Below are positions 23,272 to 23,301 of a stretch of DNA of 23,301 nt, one piece after another. Each line of letters begins with the position of its first letter. Within the stretch, counting starts at the first letter, position 1. The translations under genes were made by a program, and so were the position numbers. Source of the stretch: CAWUKT01 sp963923035 (GTDB taxonomy: Bacteria > Bacteroidota > Bacteroidia > J057 > JADKCL01); NCBI GenBank assembly GCA_963923035.1, contig CAWUKT010000102.1, positions 1 through 23,301 on the forward strand, given 5' to 3'. A model generated the notes under the pieces. It worked only from the letters and a program-made list of their open reading frames with translations. It searched no databases and was not told the DNA's origin.

Positions 23272-23301
23272 TAAACTATTTTATTCGTACCTTTACGGTA
23301 T
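23248..23301 (+). mobile_element. Possible left end of an inserted element
   Basis: From about 23248 the composition switches to AT-rich sequence. It contains TACCTTTA (23288-23295), a near-consensus -7 box reading outward to the right, as expected of a transposase promoter near an insertion sequence end. GTGTGGCGG at 23251-23259 could be part of a terminal inverted repeat. No transposase is visible because the window ends here, so the family cannot be named. Confidence 0.4.

Noticed and set aside
1..23301. CRISPR array
   Set aside because: No regularly spaced identical repeats were found anywhere in the window.

Overview
The window looks like chromosomal DNA of a GC-rich Bacteroidota bacterium, most likely of the Saprospiria/Lewinella type. 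The lineage is inferred from several traits. Promoters match the Bacteroidota form (TTTG, about 19 nt, TAnnTTTG) and genes lack clear Shine-Dalgarno sites. There is a secreted PKD protein with a type IX secretion sorting tail, a FISUMP-domain protein, a TonB-receptor gene with an N-terminal carboxypeptidase-regulatory-like domain, a head-GIN (DUF2807) lipoprotein, and an S16 with a long charged tail. No phage, CRISPR array or tRNA was seen.

Layout. 238-3045: AddB-like recombination nuclease with PD-(D/E)XK and Fe-S cysteine motifs. 3046-3490: gene-free, with a structured stretch ending in a strong terminator, possibly a small RNA. 3491-5849: the most unusual part, a two-gene cluster. Its first gene encodes a protein with the HAE...PCxxC zinc motif of nucleic-acid or nucleotide deaminases and lysine/arginine-rich N-terminal clusters. 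Its second encodes a signal-peptide plus C-terminal-anchor protein that looks like a CHAT (caspase-like) domain with the catalytic middle missing. 5855-8916: a RimK (ATP-grasp glutamate ligase) module with a retropepsin-like protease and a succinylglutamate-desuccinylase/aspartoacylase-family enzyme, interrupted by an oppositely oriented F420-oxidoreductase-like gene. 9111-10854: a membrane-anchored DUF6843-like protein, then rpsP-rimM. 10858-13754: a SirB1/transglutaminase-like protein and a secreted T9SS PKD protein. 13811-15670: acyl-CoA carboxylase beta subunit and, upstream, the SRP RNA gene with its own promoter and terminator. 15752-16795: ribD.

16798-18455 is an AT-rich, probably foreign pair: an exported lipoprotein flavin amine oxidase and a small two-helix membrane protein. 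18865-20663 holds a small secreted, very basic protein and a RhlE-type DEAD-box helicase with its own promoter and a 14-bp-stem terminator. 20812-22564 holds a FISUMP protein, an imperfect duplication of a leader region, and the DUF2807 lipoprotein. The window ends in a TonB-dependent receptor whose reading frame breaks off in the plug domain. The break is followed by AT-rich sequence with a promoter-like box, most simply the end of an inserted mobile element.

Housekeeping translation functions (SRP RNA, S16, RimM, a RimK system that in other bacteria modifies S6) and cell-surface proteins dominate. The candidate novel system is the deaminase-like/CHAT-like pair. Its assignment rests on motifs read by eye, without database searches.
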